The notes: generated by a model from the sequence alone, not told the origin. 64,000 nt of DNA from Bacteroidota bacterium (GCA_022711405.1 JAKLFC010000013.1:47192-111191), one strand, 5' to 3'. Counted from the first letter of the stretch, positions 34,648 through 43,313 are shown. Numbers and translations: made by a program.

Positions 34648-35982
34648 ATGCTGAAAACATTCAAGCTTGGAGGTGTTCATCCAGCAGAAAATAAGATTTC
34701 TTCCCATCAGGCGATCCGGGAAATTGCACTGCCTAAACGGGTCTTTATCCCTGTCTCTCAACATCTTGGTGCTCCGTCAAAAGCCATCGTACAGAACGGT
34801 GAGGTGGTCAAAACCGGACAGCTGATCGCCCGGGGCGAGTCGTTCATCTCTTCCCATATCCATTCCCCGGTGTCGGGTAAGGTGTTCAAAGTCGACGAGG
34901 TGATCGACATCAGTGGTTACCGCAAACAGGCGATCATCATCGATGTGGAGGGGGATGACTGGGTGGAGACCATCGACCGGTCGGATGAGATCAAATGGGA
35001 AGTATTGCTTTCTCCGAAGGAGATTGTGGACAAGATTAACCTGATGGGCATTGTGGGCATGGGCGGAGCGACGTTTCCTTCCCATGTGAAACTGATGGTT
35101 CCGGAGGGTAAGACCATCGATACACTGATCATCAACGGCGTGGAATGCGAGCCCTATCTTACCTCCGACCACCGGCTGATGCTGGAAAGGGGGGAGGAAG
35201 TCCTGATAGGTGCCTTTATCCTGATGAAAGCACTCAGGGCAGATAGAGTGATCATTGGTATTGAGCAAAATAAACCCGATGCCATTGCTCATCTTACGAA
35301 CCTTTGCGACAAGTTTCCGGGTTTTTCGGTTCAGGCGCTGAAGGTGAAGTACCCGCAGGGCGGTGAGAAACAACTGATCAAGGCTTTGATGAACCGTGAG
35401 GTGCCTTCCGGAAAACTGCCCTTTGAAGTATCGTGCGTGGTTCATAACGTAGGAACCGCCTTTGCGGTTTATGAGGCGGTCCAGAAGAACAAACCCCTCA
35501 TTGAGAGGGTGGTGACTGTCACCGGGAAATCCCTGAAGGAACCTTCCAATTTTCTGGTGCGGATCGGTACTCCCATTTCCACTCTCATCGAACAGGCAGG
35601 TGGAGTCCCTGAAAATACCGGTAAGATCCTGAGTGGCGGCCCCATGATGGGCAAAGCACTGGTCTCGTACGATACACCAGTAGTCAAAGGGATGTCGGGT
35701 ATCGTGCTCCTGCCGGATCAGGAATCGGTCAGGGTCAGGGTACAGAATTGCATCCGTTGCGCCAGGTGCATCAGCGCCTGCCCGATGGGGCTGGAACCCT
35801 ACCTGCTGGCTCAGCTGGTTGCGGCAGAAGAATATGAGAGCGCTGAAAAAGAAAGGGTCATGGACTGCATCGAATGCGGCTCCTGTCATTATACCTGTCC
35901 ATCCGGGAGGCCTTTGCTGGATTACATCCGCGTTGGAAAGATCAAAGTGGGTCAAATCATCAGAAACAGAGGAAAAAAATAA
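34648..35982 (+). CDS. rnfC: Rnf electron transport complex subunit C
   Basis: This 444-residue peripheral subunit is the NADH-binding part of Rnf. It has the N-terminal GGVHPAENK segment, a flavin/NADH-type nucleotide-binding domain (GIVGMGGATFPSHVK; INGVECEPYLTSD) and two 4Fe-4S motifs near the end (CIRCARCISACP and CIECGSCHYTCP, about residues 368-420). The ATG has a strong Shine-Dalgarno AGGAGG at 34638-34643. The stop lies 3 bp before rnfD. Confidence 0.97.
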   Translation: MLKTFKLGGVHPAENKISSHQAIREIALPKRVFIPVSQHLGAPSKAIVQNGEVVKTGQLIARGESFISSHIHSPVSGKVFKVDEVIDISGYRKQAIIIDVEGDDWVETIDRSDEIKWEVLLSPKEIVDKINLMGIVGMGGATFPSHVKLMVPEGKTIDTLIINGVECEPYLTSDHRLMLERGEEVLIGAFILMKALRADRVIIGIEQNKPDAIAHLTNLCDKFPGFSVQALKVKYPQGGEKQLIKALMNREVPSGKLPFEVSCVVHNVGTAFAVYEAVQKNKPLIERVVTVTGKSLKEPSNFLVRIGTPISTLIEQAGGVPENTGKILSGGPMMGKALVSYDTPVVKGMSGIVLLPDQESVRVRVQNCIRCARCISACPMGLEPYLLAQLVAAEEYESAEKERVMDCIECGSCHYTCPSGRPLLDYIRVGKIKVGQIIRNRGKK

Positions 35983-35985
35983 GTT

Positions 35986-36969
35986 ATGAGTACCTTAATC
36001 ATCTCAGGATCTCCCCACATCCATACCGACCAGTCGGTGCAAAAGATCATGATGGGAGTTATCTATGCCCTCATTCCTGCCTTCCTGGTGTCGATCTATT
36101 TTTTCGGACTGGATGCCCTGCTTCTCACCGTTGTTTCCGTTGCCTCCTGCATGCTGTTTGAATACCTGATCCAGAAATACCTGATCAAGGGGGAAATCAC
36201 GATTACTGACGGGTCGGCAGTGATCACAGGTATCCTGCTGGCTTTTAACGTACCCAGCAATTTACCGATCTGGATCATCATCATCGGCGCCTTTGTCTCA
36301 ATCGGTATCGCAAAGATGGCTTTTGGCGGCCTGGGGAAGAATATTTTCAATCCGGCTCTGGTTGGGCGTGTATTTCTGTTGCTCTCGTTTCCTGTTCAAA
36401 TGACATCCTGGCCAGTTCCCAGACCTCTGTTCATGCCTCAGCTCACCGATGCGGTCACAGGACCTACCGCTCTCGGGATCCTGAAGGAGGGCCTTGGTGC
36501 AGGTAAATCGCTTGAGGAACTGCTGCCTCAGCTGCCTACCTATGTCAATGACCTGATGGGAAACCAGGGTGGCAGTCTCGGAGAAGTTTCGGCGATCGCC
36601 CTGCTGATTGGCGCAGCCTACCTGTTCTACAAAAAGATTATCACCTGGCACATACCGGTGGCCTACCTGGGATCGGCGTTTATCTTTGCCGCTATCCTGC
36701 ACCTGATCAATCCGTCGCTTTACATCACACCGTTCTTTCACCTGATCACCGGCGGGATGATCCTTGGTGTGTTCTATATGGCTACCGACATGGTCAGCTC
36801 GCCCATGTCACCGCGGGGAATGCTCATCTTTGGATTCGGCTGCGGCATCATCACCATGCTCATCCGGATCTGGGGTTCCTACCCGGAAGGTGTGTCCTTT
36901 GCGATTCTGCTCATGAACGCTGTGACACCCCTGATCAACAGGGGATTTAAACCAGCGCGTTTTGGCTGA
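35986..36969 (+). CDS. rnfD: Rnf electron transport complex subunit D
   Basis: This 327-residue membrane protein has nine or ten predicted helices. RnfD carries a covalently bound FMN on a Thr in an S/T-G-A-T-like motif. Here the corresponding site appears to be DAVTGPT (Thr161), with Pro where Ala is usual. The C-terminal region TDMVSSPMSPRG is typical of RnfD/NqrB. It is membrane-bound and takes part in ion-coupled electron transfer. There is no Shine-Dalgarno sequence; it is probably translated by coupling to rnfC, which ends 3 bp upstream. Confidence 0.95.
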   Translation: MSTLIISGSPHIHTDQSVQKIMMGVIYALIPAFLVSIYFFGLDALLLTVVSVASCMLFEYLIQKYLIKGEITITDGSAVITGILLAFNVPSNLPIWIIIIGAFVSIGIAKMAFGGLGKNIFNPALVGRVFLLLSFPVQMTSWPVPRPLFMPQLTDAVTGPTALGILKEGLGAGKSLEELLPQLPTYVNDLMGNQGGSLGEVSAIALLIGAAYLFYKKIITWHIPVAYLGSAFIFAAILHLINPSLYITPFFHLITGGMILGVFYMATDMVSSPMSPRGMLIFGFGCGIITMLIRIWGSYPEGVSFAILLMNAVTPLINRGFKPARFG

Positions 36970-37038
36970 CCAGTGATGGGGTCATGAACCATAAATACCA
37001 TATAACGATGATTGTGTTCTACTGAAAGGAGACCAGCT

Positions 37039-37611
37039 ATGGCAAAGAAAACTGAATCGACATTTATCAACATGTTCCTTAGCCTTTTCATCTTTACCGG
37101 TGTTGCTTCTTTTGCACTGGCGGGTGTTTACAATATCACCAAGGAACCCATTGCTAAAGTCGAGAAACTTAAAAAAGAAAATGCCATCAAAGAAGTCATC
37201 CCCGAATTTGACACGATCGTCACCCGGGAAGTGGCACTCCCGGATCAGGTGAGGCCAATAGCCATTTCAGAAGGATATATGGACGGGATTCCTGCGGGTG
37301 CAGCCGTTCAGACCTTCTCCATGAAAGGCTACAGCGGATTGATCGAACTGATGGTAGGCTTTGATACGGCCTTCTGCATCACCAGGATTGAGGTGTTGCA
37401 GCAAAAGGAGACACCCGGACTGGGCACAAAGATGGAAACACCCGAGTTTAAAGAACAATTCTTCGGAAAGAATCCTGCCGAATTCAGACTGAAAGTGAAA
37501 AAGGACGGTGGTGACGTGGACGCCATCACTGCTGCTACGATCAGCTCCCGCGCCTTTTGCGACGCGGTTCAGCGGGCTTATGATACCTATAAAAAGGAAG
37601 GAGGAAAATAA
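37039..37611 (+). CDS. rnfG: Rnf electron transport complex subunit G
   Basis: The ATG at 37039 gives 190 residues and has a strong AAAGGAG (37025-37031) 7 bp upstream; the earlier in-frame codons are not likely starts. An N-terminal membrane helix (about residues 9-30) is followed by a periplasmic FMN-binding domain with GLIELMVGFDT, ETPGLGTKMETPEFKEQF and DAITAATISS. Thr167 in TAAT is the expected attachment residue for FMN. The stop overlaps the rnfE ATG (TAATG). Confidence 0.95.
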   Translation: MAKKTESTFINMFLSLFIFTGVASFALAGVYNITKEPIAKVEKLKKENAIKEVIPEFDTIVTREVALPDQVRPIAISEGYMDGIPAGAAVQTFSMKGYSGLIELMVGFDTAFCITRIEVLQQKETPGLGTKMETPEFKEQFFGKNPAEFRLKVKKDGGDVDAITAATISSRAFCDAVQRAYDTYKKEGGK

Positions 37612-38195
37612 TGAACCAGTGGAAAAATTTTACCAAGGGATTCATCAAGGAAAGCCCCACGTTGGTCCTTCTTCTGGGAATGTGTCCCACGCTTGGAGTG
37701 AGCACGTCAGCCATGAACGGCCTGGGTATGGGACTGGCCACCACATTTGTGCTGGTGATGTCGAACCTTTGCATCTCAGCCATCAAGAGCCTCACACCGG
37801 ATAAGGTCAGGATCCCGATCTTTATCGTGGTCATTGCAGCCTTCGTGACCATCGTCGACCTGTTCATGGCAGGGTATGCCCCAGGCCTTCACAAACAGCT
37901 CGGCATCTTCATTCCTCTTATCGTGGTAAACTGCATCGTGCTGGGAAGAGCGGAAGCCTTTGCCTCCAGGAACAATATCGTTTCCTCTATCATCGATGGT
38001 GCAGGTATGGGTCTGGGCTTTACCTTATCGCTGACGACACTGGGATGTATCCGTGAGCTTCTAGGAAATGGATCCATCTTCGGATTCAAGTTCATTCCGG
38101 GCGACGCCATCCTGATCTTTATCCTGCAGCCTGGTGCGTTCCTCACACTGGGATTCCTGATCGCACTGGTCAACAGACTTAAAAAGACAACCTAA
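37611..38195 (+). CDS. rnfE: Rnf electron transport complex subunit E
   Basis: This 194-residue protein has six predicted membrane helices and the RnfE/NqrD signature GMCPTLGVSTSAMNGLGMG. RnfE and RnfA form the core membrane pair with inverted topology that holds an iron-sulfur centre at their interface. The start overlaps the rnfG stop by one base and has a strong AAGGAGG (37598-37604) 6 bp upstream. rnfA follows after 13 bp. Confidence 0.96.
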   Translation: MNQWKNFTKGFIKESPTLVLLLGMCPTLGVSTSAMNGLGMGLATTFVLVMSNLCISAIKSLTPDKVRIPIFIVVIAAFVTIVDLFMAGYAPGLHKQLGIFIPLIVVNCIVLGRAEAFASRNNIVSSIIDGAGMGLGFTLSLTTLGCIRELLGNGSIFGFKFIPGDAILIFILQPGAFLTLGFLIALVNRLKKTT

Positions 38196-38208
38196 AAACG
38201 CTGACGGT

Positions 38209-38787
38209 ATGGAATACATCATCATCATCATATTTATTGTTTTTGTAAACAATATCGTTTTTGCACAGTTCCTCGGGATCTGTCCGCTGCTGGGTGTTTC
38301 CACCCGCATCTCGACGGCCACCGGTATGGCGGGAGCCGTTCTGTTCGTGATGACACTATCCACCATTGTCACCTGGGTCGTTCAGAGGTACATTCTGGAT
38401 CCCTTTAACATCGGGTTTCTTCAAACCATCGCTTTCATTCTGGTCATCGCCGCCCTGGTGCAGATGGTGGAGATCATCCTCAAGAAAGCAAGCCCTTCCC
38501 TGTATCAGGCACTCGGAATATACCTGCCGCTGATCACCACCAACTGTACGGTGCTGGCAGTGGCCATCCAGACGATCACCCGTGACCTGTCGCTGCTGCC
38601 TGCAGTAGTGTTTGCCATATCCAACGCACTGGGATTCGGGCTGGCCCTGTTGCTTTTTGCCGGTATCCGCGAGCATCTGGCTCTTGTCAGGGTCCCGGAA
38701 GGCATGAAGGGAGTGCCGATCGCCCTGGTCATCGCAGGTATACTTTCCATGGCATTCATGGGATTTGCCAACCTGGTAAGCTGGTGA
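38209..38787 (+). CDS. rnfA: Rnf electron transport complex subunit A
   Basis: This 192-residue membrane protein has six helices. The signatures FVNNIVFAQFLGICPLLGVS and NCTVLAV, with a terminal LPAVVFAISNALGFGLALLLF region, are characteristic of RnfA/NqrE. It is the inverted-topology partner of RnfE and the last rnf gene; ftsE follows 58 bp downstream. There is no Shine-Dalgarno sequence. The complete BCDGEA set means the organism can couple ferredoxin oxidation to NAD+ reduction with H+ or Na+ export; which ion is not visible. Confidence 0.96.
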   Translation: MEYIIIIIFIVFVNNIVFAQFLGICPLLGVSTRISTATGMAGAVLFVMTLSTIVTWVVQRYILDPFNIGFLQTIAFILVIAALVQMVEIILKKASPSLYQALGIYLPLITTNCTVLAVAIQTITRDLSLLPAVVFAISNALGFGLALLLFAGIREHLALVRVPEGMKGVPIALVIAGILSMAFMGFANLVSW

Positions 38788-38845
38788 GATTTTTTCAGTT
38801 ATGGCCTCAGGCTGAAAGCCACACGCCTTCAGCTAATCAGAACAT

Positions 38846-39538
38846 ATGAACATGAGCGACGATTCGATCATTGATCTCCGGAACCTGGCGGTTTTTCAGA
38901 AGAATATCCTGATCCTGTCCGGTGTCACGTTTTCGATAAAAAAGGGAGAATTTGTCTACCTGGTGGGCAAGACCGGTACAGGAAAATCCAGCCTGCTGAA
39001 AACCTTATATGCTGAACTGCCTGTGATGGACGGCTCAGCCCAGGTGGCTGGCTTCGATCTTTCTATCATACGGCAGAAGGAAATACCTCACCTCAGACGG
39101 AAGCTGGGCATTGTCTTTCAGGATTTCCAGCTTCTTACCGACCGTACCGTGAATGAAAACCTCCTCTTTGTGATGAAGGCTACCGGCTGGAAAGATAAGA
39201 ATAAGATGGAAGTCAGGTCCCAGGAAGTGCTTCAGAAGGTTGGTCTGGGGACCAAGGGATTTAAAATGCCGCATCAGCTCTCAGGAGGCGAACAGCAACG
39301 GGTATCCATCGCCCGGGCTATGGTAAATGACCCGGAGATCATCCTGGCTGACGAACCCACGGGCAACCTGGATCCAGAGACTTCAGAGGGTATTATGAAA
39401 CTGCTGTTTGAAATCAGTAAAACAGGTTGCGCCGTGCTGATGGCAACACACAATTATTCGCTTTTCAGGAAGTTTCCTGCACGGACACTCAAGTGTGAAG
39501 AGGGAAAGATCGATACTTCAGAATACATATTCTATTAA
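38846..39538 (+). CDS. ftsE: Cell division ABC ATPase FtsE-like
   Basis: This 230-residue ATPase has Walker [10 protein letters not shown] (about residues 36-44), the Q-loop in VFQDFQLL, signature [15 protein letters not shown], Walker [13 protein letters not shown] and the switch His in MATHNYSLF. These features fit FtsE, which with FtsX controls cell-wall hydrolysis at the septum. FtsX is not adjacent, as is common in Bacteroidota, so LolD-like function cannot be excluded. The start could also be ATG 38852. Its 3' end overlaps the convergent glycosyltransferase gene by 21 bp. Confidence 0.85.
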   Translation: MNMSDDSIIDLRNLAVFQKNILILSGVTFSIKKGEFVYLVGKTGTGKSSLLKTLYAELPVMDGSAQVAGFDLSIIRQKEIPHLRRKLGIVFQDFQLLTDRTVNENLLFVMKATGWKDKNKMEVRSQEVLQKVGLGTKGFKMPHQLSGGEQQRVSIARAMVNDPEIILADEPTGNLDPETSEGIMKLLFEISKTGCAVLMATHNYSLFRKFPARTLKCEEGKIDTSEYIFY

Positions 39539-40642
39539 GCGACTGACATTCAACTGGTTAGAATAGTGAAGAGACAATACCGCCTGCCGGTGGCTGATCT
39601 CGTATTGTTCAAACTGCTCACCTTTCAGCCGTAACAGCTCTTTACGTAACTCTTCCGGAGAATCAGCGATGGTGCAGAGTTCATTGAGTCCTGTGCCGTT
39701 GAGCATGGCATTATTGACAAGGATGAACCTTCCGGTGTAAAGGGTGTTCAGCAGCTTGAGCTTTAATCCGGTTGCCTGGAAGGTGACCAGGATATTTACG
39801 TGCGCATTGGCTATGAGAAGCGCCATTTCATCGTCTGCAGGACTTTCGATGAGCTGGATATGCTGATATTTTTGCACCATTTTTTTCAGGTACCGGGGGG
39901 GATCATGACCTGCAATGATCAGGTTCATGTCCAGATCCGGAAAGACATTCCTGATCAGGAAGGCAGCGGCAACTGAATTCTCAGCAACGGACAGATTGCC
40001 ATGGTAAAGACAATAACTGCCCGTACCAGTTTTGCATACCACCGCATTGTTGGAATGGAAACTGGGTAAATGGTGGACGGGCACTCCTGTGAACTGCTCA
40101 CACAGGTATTCTGCATCTTTTCTGGAAACAGCAAGCATCATGTCGGCATGTTTCAGAATCTTCTCGTACCGCTTCAGTTTGATGCTGGCAAGAAGGAAAT
40201 ACAACTTTCTGAACCAGTTCTTTTCGGCTTTATAAAGGTTGAAGTAATAATGATGTTCGATGTTGCTCTCCCTGTAGATTTTTTTTCTTTCTTTCAGCCT
40301 GGGATCATCCAGGTAATAGCAGGTGTGCAGGCCTTCAAAAAGTATGGGATGCTTATCTTTCAACAGGTTACGAATGAGATCCTCCGAGCGCCGGCTGAGA
40401 ACGATATAGGGAATCCGGCTCAGCGCAAGCCGGATTCCTGTTTTCCTTTTATAATAATCGACAGTTTCACAGAATGCATTCAGTTGGGTGGCATGCTGGC
40501 GGTCATATTCGAAGCAATGCAGGTGGACCTTAATGCCCTGTTCGTGCAGAGCCTTCAGTTTATAGTAGACATCAATAACTCCCCCGTAGTTCGGTGGAAA
40601 CGGGATCGTGAATGATACGATATGTAGATGCTGGTCAGGCAT
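39518..40642 (-). CDS. Glycosyltransferase (GT4-like), first
   Basis: The ATG at 40642 gives 374 residues. The N-terminal HIVSFTIPFPPNYGGVIDVYYKLKAL with a GG-rich loop and the C-terminal half (SYCLYHGNLSVAENSVAAAFLIRNVFPDLDMNLIIAGHDP) fit a GT-B glycosyltransferase that uses a nucleotide sugar. The acceptor is unknown. It overlaps the stop of the upstream glycosyltransferase by 8 bp, so the two are co-translated; together they may add sugars to an envelope polymer. The 3' end overlaps ftsE by 21 bp on the opposite strand. Confidence 0.78.
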   Translation of the reverse strand: MPDQHLHIVSFTIPFPPNYGGVIDVYYKLKALHEQGIKVHLHCFEYDRQHATQLNAFCETVDYYKRKTGIRLALSRIPYIVLSRRSEDLIRNLLKDKHPILFEGLHTCYYLDDPRLKERKKIYRESNIEHHYYFNLYKAEKNWFRKLYFLLASIKLKRYEKILKHADMMLAVSRKDAEYLCEQFTGVPVHHLPSFHSNNAVVCKTGTGSYCLYHGNLSVAENSVAAAFLIRNVFPDLDMNLIIAGHDPPRYLKKMVQKYQHIQLIESPADDEMALLIANAHVNILVTFQATGLKLKLLNTLYTGRFILVNNAMLNGTGLNELCTIADSPEELRKELLRLKGEQFEQYEISHRQAVLSLHYSNQLNVSRLIEYVF

Positions 40643-41750
40643 AATGTCGGAAGATCTCAACAAGGATCTTTTGCTCCTGGTCCCAGTTCAGTTCTGTAGC
40701 TGCCTTTTTGAGGTTCTCTTTCCAGGTCTTTCTCAGTGCGGTGTCGGTCAGCATGATGTGCATTCTTTCGGCAATGTGCCTGGGGTCATGTGATTCAATG
40801 GTCATCCCGATCTGGTAGTGCCCGATGATCTTTTTGATCTCCGGTAAAGGTGACGCCAGGATCGGCAGGCCGGCATGGATATAGTCAAACAACTTGTTCG
40901 GCAGACTGAACCGGTAATTGATGTTGGTGTCTTTATCCAGTGTGATGCCGATATCTGCGCATCTTGTATAATGAAACAACCGCTCAAATGGTTGCTTGGG
41001 CAGAAAAAAAACCTTGTCTTCCAGGTGAAGTTCACTGACAATCCCCGGAAGTAAGGCCATCACATCACCTCCACCGATGATCAGAAGGATTGTGTGGTCG
41101 AGGTATTGCATCGCTTCAATTGCTTCTTCAGCGCCTCTCTGGATGTTGATTCCGGCTCCCTGAAGAAGGACGATGTACCGGTCAGAAGGTAGCGAGAGCT
41201 CCCGGCGGGTCACGACGGTCTGAATGTGGCGGTTGGCTGGGATGTTCCTGACTACAAACAGATGATTCCCGTATTCCTGGCGGTATAGACCGGCGATGGA
41301 ATCATTGACCGTGATAACGGTTTGCAGGCGGGGAAAGATCCATTTTTCAATTTTTTTCCAGATATGCTGTACGAATGGTCTGCCCATAAGCTCCGGAACG
41401 CCCGTAAAGTATTCGTGGGTGTCATAAACAATGGGTATCCGCTTGATCCTATGGATAAGATAATTGGGTAACAGCGTGTCAAGGTCGTTGGAAACCAGCA
41501 GACTGGATTTATGGAAAAGGAGGTAAAAGAATAACCTGATGTTGTATTCAGCATAAAAAAACGCCCCTTTGCCGAAAAATAAACACATTCTCCTGGTATC
41601 GTAGCTTCTTTTTTCCAGGGGAAGGCTGCCCTTTCTTATCCGTCCGACAAGCGTGACCTGCAATCCCAGCTGGCGGAGGCATTCCGCCGTTTTATCCACT
41701 CGCTGGTCAGTGACCAGATCATTGGTAACGGAAACGATGGCTTTTTTCAA
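40635..41750 (-). CDS. Glycosyltransferase (GT4-like), second
   Basis: This 371-residue GT-B glycosyltransferase begins KKAIVSVTNDLVTDQRVDK, typical of a Bacteroidota subgroup. It has PIVYDTHEYFTGVPEL in the first half, and LLQGAGINIQRGAEEAIEAM, FFLPKQPFERLFHYTRCADIGITLD and DYIHAGLPILASPLPEIKKII in the second, the usual donor-binding region. The start is a TTG with an A/G-rich stretch (AAAAAGGA) before it; no closer ATG exists. The sugar and acceptor are unknown. It is the first gene of a two-gene unit. Confidence 0.82.
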   Translation of the reverse strand: MKKAIVSVTNDLVTDQRVDKTAECLRQLGLQVTLVGRIRKGSLPLEKRSYDTRRMCLFFGKGAFFYAEYNIRLFFYLLFHKSSLLVSNDLDTLLPNYLIHRIKRIPIVYDTHEYFTGVPELMGRPFVQHIWKKIEKWIFPRLQTVITVNDSIAGLYRQEYGNHLFVVRNIPANRHIQTVVTRRELSLPSDRYIVLLQGAGINIQRGAEEAIEAMQYLDHTILLIIGGGDVMALLPGIVSELHLEDKVFFLPKQPFERLFHYTRCADIGITLDKDTNINYRFSLPNKLFDYIHAGLPILASPLPEIKKIIGHYQIGMTIESHDPRHIAERMHIMLTDTALRKTWKENLKKAATELNWDQEQKILVEIFRHYA

Positions 41751-41827
41751 ATCCTTTTTATCCTGTTGAACTTATTTAACGAATCTGTTTCGTAATTGTT
41801 GCATGATTACGGTAACGGTAAAATCCG

Positions 41828-41836
41828 TTAATTTGC
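41828..41836 (+). promoter_or_regulatory. Candidate -7 element of murB
   Basis: TTAATTTGC lies 24 bp before the murB ATG and is one mismatch from TAnnTTTG. No -33 box is clear. Confidence 0.35.
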
Positions 41837-41860
41837 TGGAGGAATAAGATTGCGGGCACC

Positions 41861-42892
41861 ATGAACCTGGCAGAAAGCATAAAGGAAGATTATTCGCTGA
41901 AGAACCTGAATACGTTCGGTGTCGATGCAATGGCCAGGTATTTTATCTCAGCCGGAACCACAGCGCAGGTATACCGGCTGTTTACGGAATGCGACCTTGT
42001 ACGAAAGGAGCGGTTGCTCATTCTGGGAGGCGGCAGTAACCTGCTGTTTACGCGTGATTTTGATGGTCTGGTGGTGAAGATGGATCTCATGGGGACAGAG
42101 ATACTGAGTGATTCGGGGGGAATGGTGGAAATTAAGGCTTTCGCCGGACAGAACTGGGATGCACTGGTCAGCTACTGCGTCGGGATGGGTCTGGGTGGCC
42201 TGGAAAACCTGTCGCTGATCCCGGGTACTGCGGGAGCTGCTCCTGTTCAGAATATAGGTGCGTACGGAGCAGAGATCAGTGACGTACTGGTGAGCGTAGA
42301 CTGCTGGGACAGGAAATCAATGCAGATGGTGACACTTTCCGCAGCTGAATGTCATCCCGGTTACCGTACGAGTATCTTCAAGACCTCGGCGAAAGATCGC
42401 TACGTGATCCTTTCCGTTACCCTGCGACTGACGAGGAATCCTGTGTTCAATGTCAGCTATGGCGCCCTTGAGGAAGAAATGAAACGGACCGGAACCGGAG
42501 AGATATCGCTGGAATCCATACGCAATGCAGTGATCTCTGTGCGCAGGAAAAAGCTACCCGATCCATCCCGGCTGGGAAATGCAGGGAGTTTCTTTAAGAA
42601 TCCGGAAGTGACCGGTAACGTTTATCATGAACTGGTAAAGACATTTCCTGGTATAGTAGGATATCCGCAGGCTGGCGGTTCATATAAGCTGGCTGCGGGG
42701 TGGATGATCGAGCACTGCGGCTGGAAGGGTTACCGGAAGGGCGATGCCGGCGTTCACCATGAGCAGGCACTGGTGCTTGTGAATTATGGAAATGCCACCG
42801 GAGTGGAGATCCTGGATCTGGCCATTGAAATTTCGCAGTCGGTGATGAAGAGGTTTGGGATCGAGCTGGAGAAAGAGGTTAACATTCTGTAA
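41861..42892 (+). CDS. murB: UDP-N-acetylenolpyruvoylglucosamine reductase
   Basis: This 343-residue enzyme reduces UDP-GlcNAc-enolpyruvate to UDP-MurNAc with NADPH and FAD, the second committed step of peptidoglycan synthesis. FAD-binding segment LILGGGSNLLF (about residues 48-58), GLENLSLIPGTAGAAPVQNIGAYG with substrate-binding residues, YRTSIFK and GNAGSFFKNP with the catalytic Ser lie in the expected order. The long insertion and Y-loop place it with the E. coli type I enzymes. It is divergent from the glycosyltransferase pair, and its 3' side carries a heptamer array. Confidence 0.96.
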   Translation: MNLAESIKEDYSLKNLNTFGVDAMARYFISAGTTAQVYRLFTECDLVRKERLLILGGGSNLLFTRDFDGLVVKMDLMGTEILSDSGGMVEIKAFAGQNWDALVSYCVGMGLGGLENLSLIPGTAGAAPVQNIGAYGAEISDVLVSVDCWDRKSMQMVTLSAAECHPGYRTSIFKTSAKDRYVILSVTLRLTRNPVFNVSYGALEEEMKRTGTGEISLESIRNAVISVRRKKLPDPSRLGNAGSFFKNPEVTGNVYHELVKTFPGIVGYPQAGGSYKLAAGWMIEHCGWKGYRKGDAGVHHEQALVLVNYGNATGVEILDLAIEISQSVMKRFGIELEKEVNIL

Positions 42893-42955
42893 ATTCCAAA
42901 AACCAACATCCAAATTCCAAACCCGTTAACCGTCAACCATCGACCGCCAACTCCC
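42893..42955. repeat. Nine-unit degenerate heptamer array after murB
   Basis: ATTCCAA, AAACCAA, CATCCAA, ATTCCAA, ACCCGTT, AACCGTC, AACCATC, GACCGCC and AACTCCC follow each other with an exact 7-bp period. They fill the gap after the murB stop and run into the 3' end of the convergent pqqD-like gene. Confidence 0.85.
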
Positions 42956-43313
42956 TGAACGTAATATACCTCTGATCATACAGAAGTGTCAGGAAGCGTG
43001 TGACGCTTCTGTCGGCGGAGGTGAGCTTATCCCTGAATTGTTCTTCGATCCGTGTGCAGATCACTTCCACGGTGGTTTCGCCATCGATCAGCAGCCAGGT
43101 AGCTGAGCCAGGCACGTCGAGGTGTATCCGGAAGTGCTCGGATTTCCCTCTGGGAATGAGCCATTTGCGAAGGGCTGGATTCTTGAACTTGGGAACGAAA
43201 AGAGTCACTTTCCCATCTTCGCCGACTTCATACGCATGGATCCTGACAGGGGTCAGCGTCATGTAGTTGGCCCCTTTCAGGATCCTGCGTCGTTGGAAAA
43301 AGTTCAGTGGCAC
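42933..43313 (-). CDS. PqqD-family protein
   Basis: This 126-residue protein has the PqqD-like pattern: VPKFKNPALRKWLIP, HLDVPGSATWLLIDGETTVEVICTRIEEQF and VTRFLTLLYDQRYITF. PqqD proteins bind the peptide substrate of radical-SAM maturases; stand-alone members in Bacteroidota have no defined partner. The start is GTG at 43313; an ATG at 43262 would give a 109-residue form. It lies 13 bp after the OPT transporter stop on the same strand, so the two may be co-transcribed. The last four residues (AVDG) come from the heptamer array. Confidence 0.72.
   Translation of the reverse strand: MPLNFFQRRRILKGANYMTLTPVRIHAYEVGEDGKVTLFVPKFKNPALRKWLIPRGKSEHFRIHLDVPGSATWLLIDGETTVEVICTRIEEQFRDKLTSADRSVTRFLTLLYDQRYITFRELAVDG

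Noticed and set aside
34777..35955. 392-codon open frame antisense to rnfC
   Set aside because: Shadow of rnfC, His-rich and unlike any protein family I know.
38811..38833. Hairpin GCTGAA/TTCAGC after rnfA as a terminator
   Set aside because: Only a 6-bp stem and no T-run follows.
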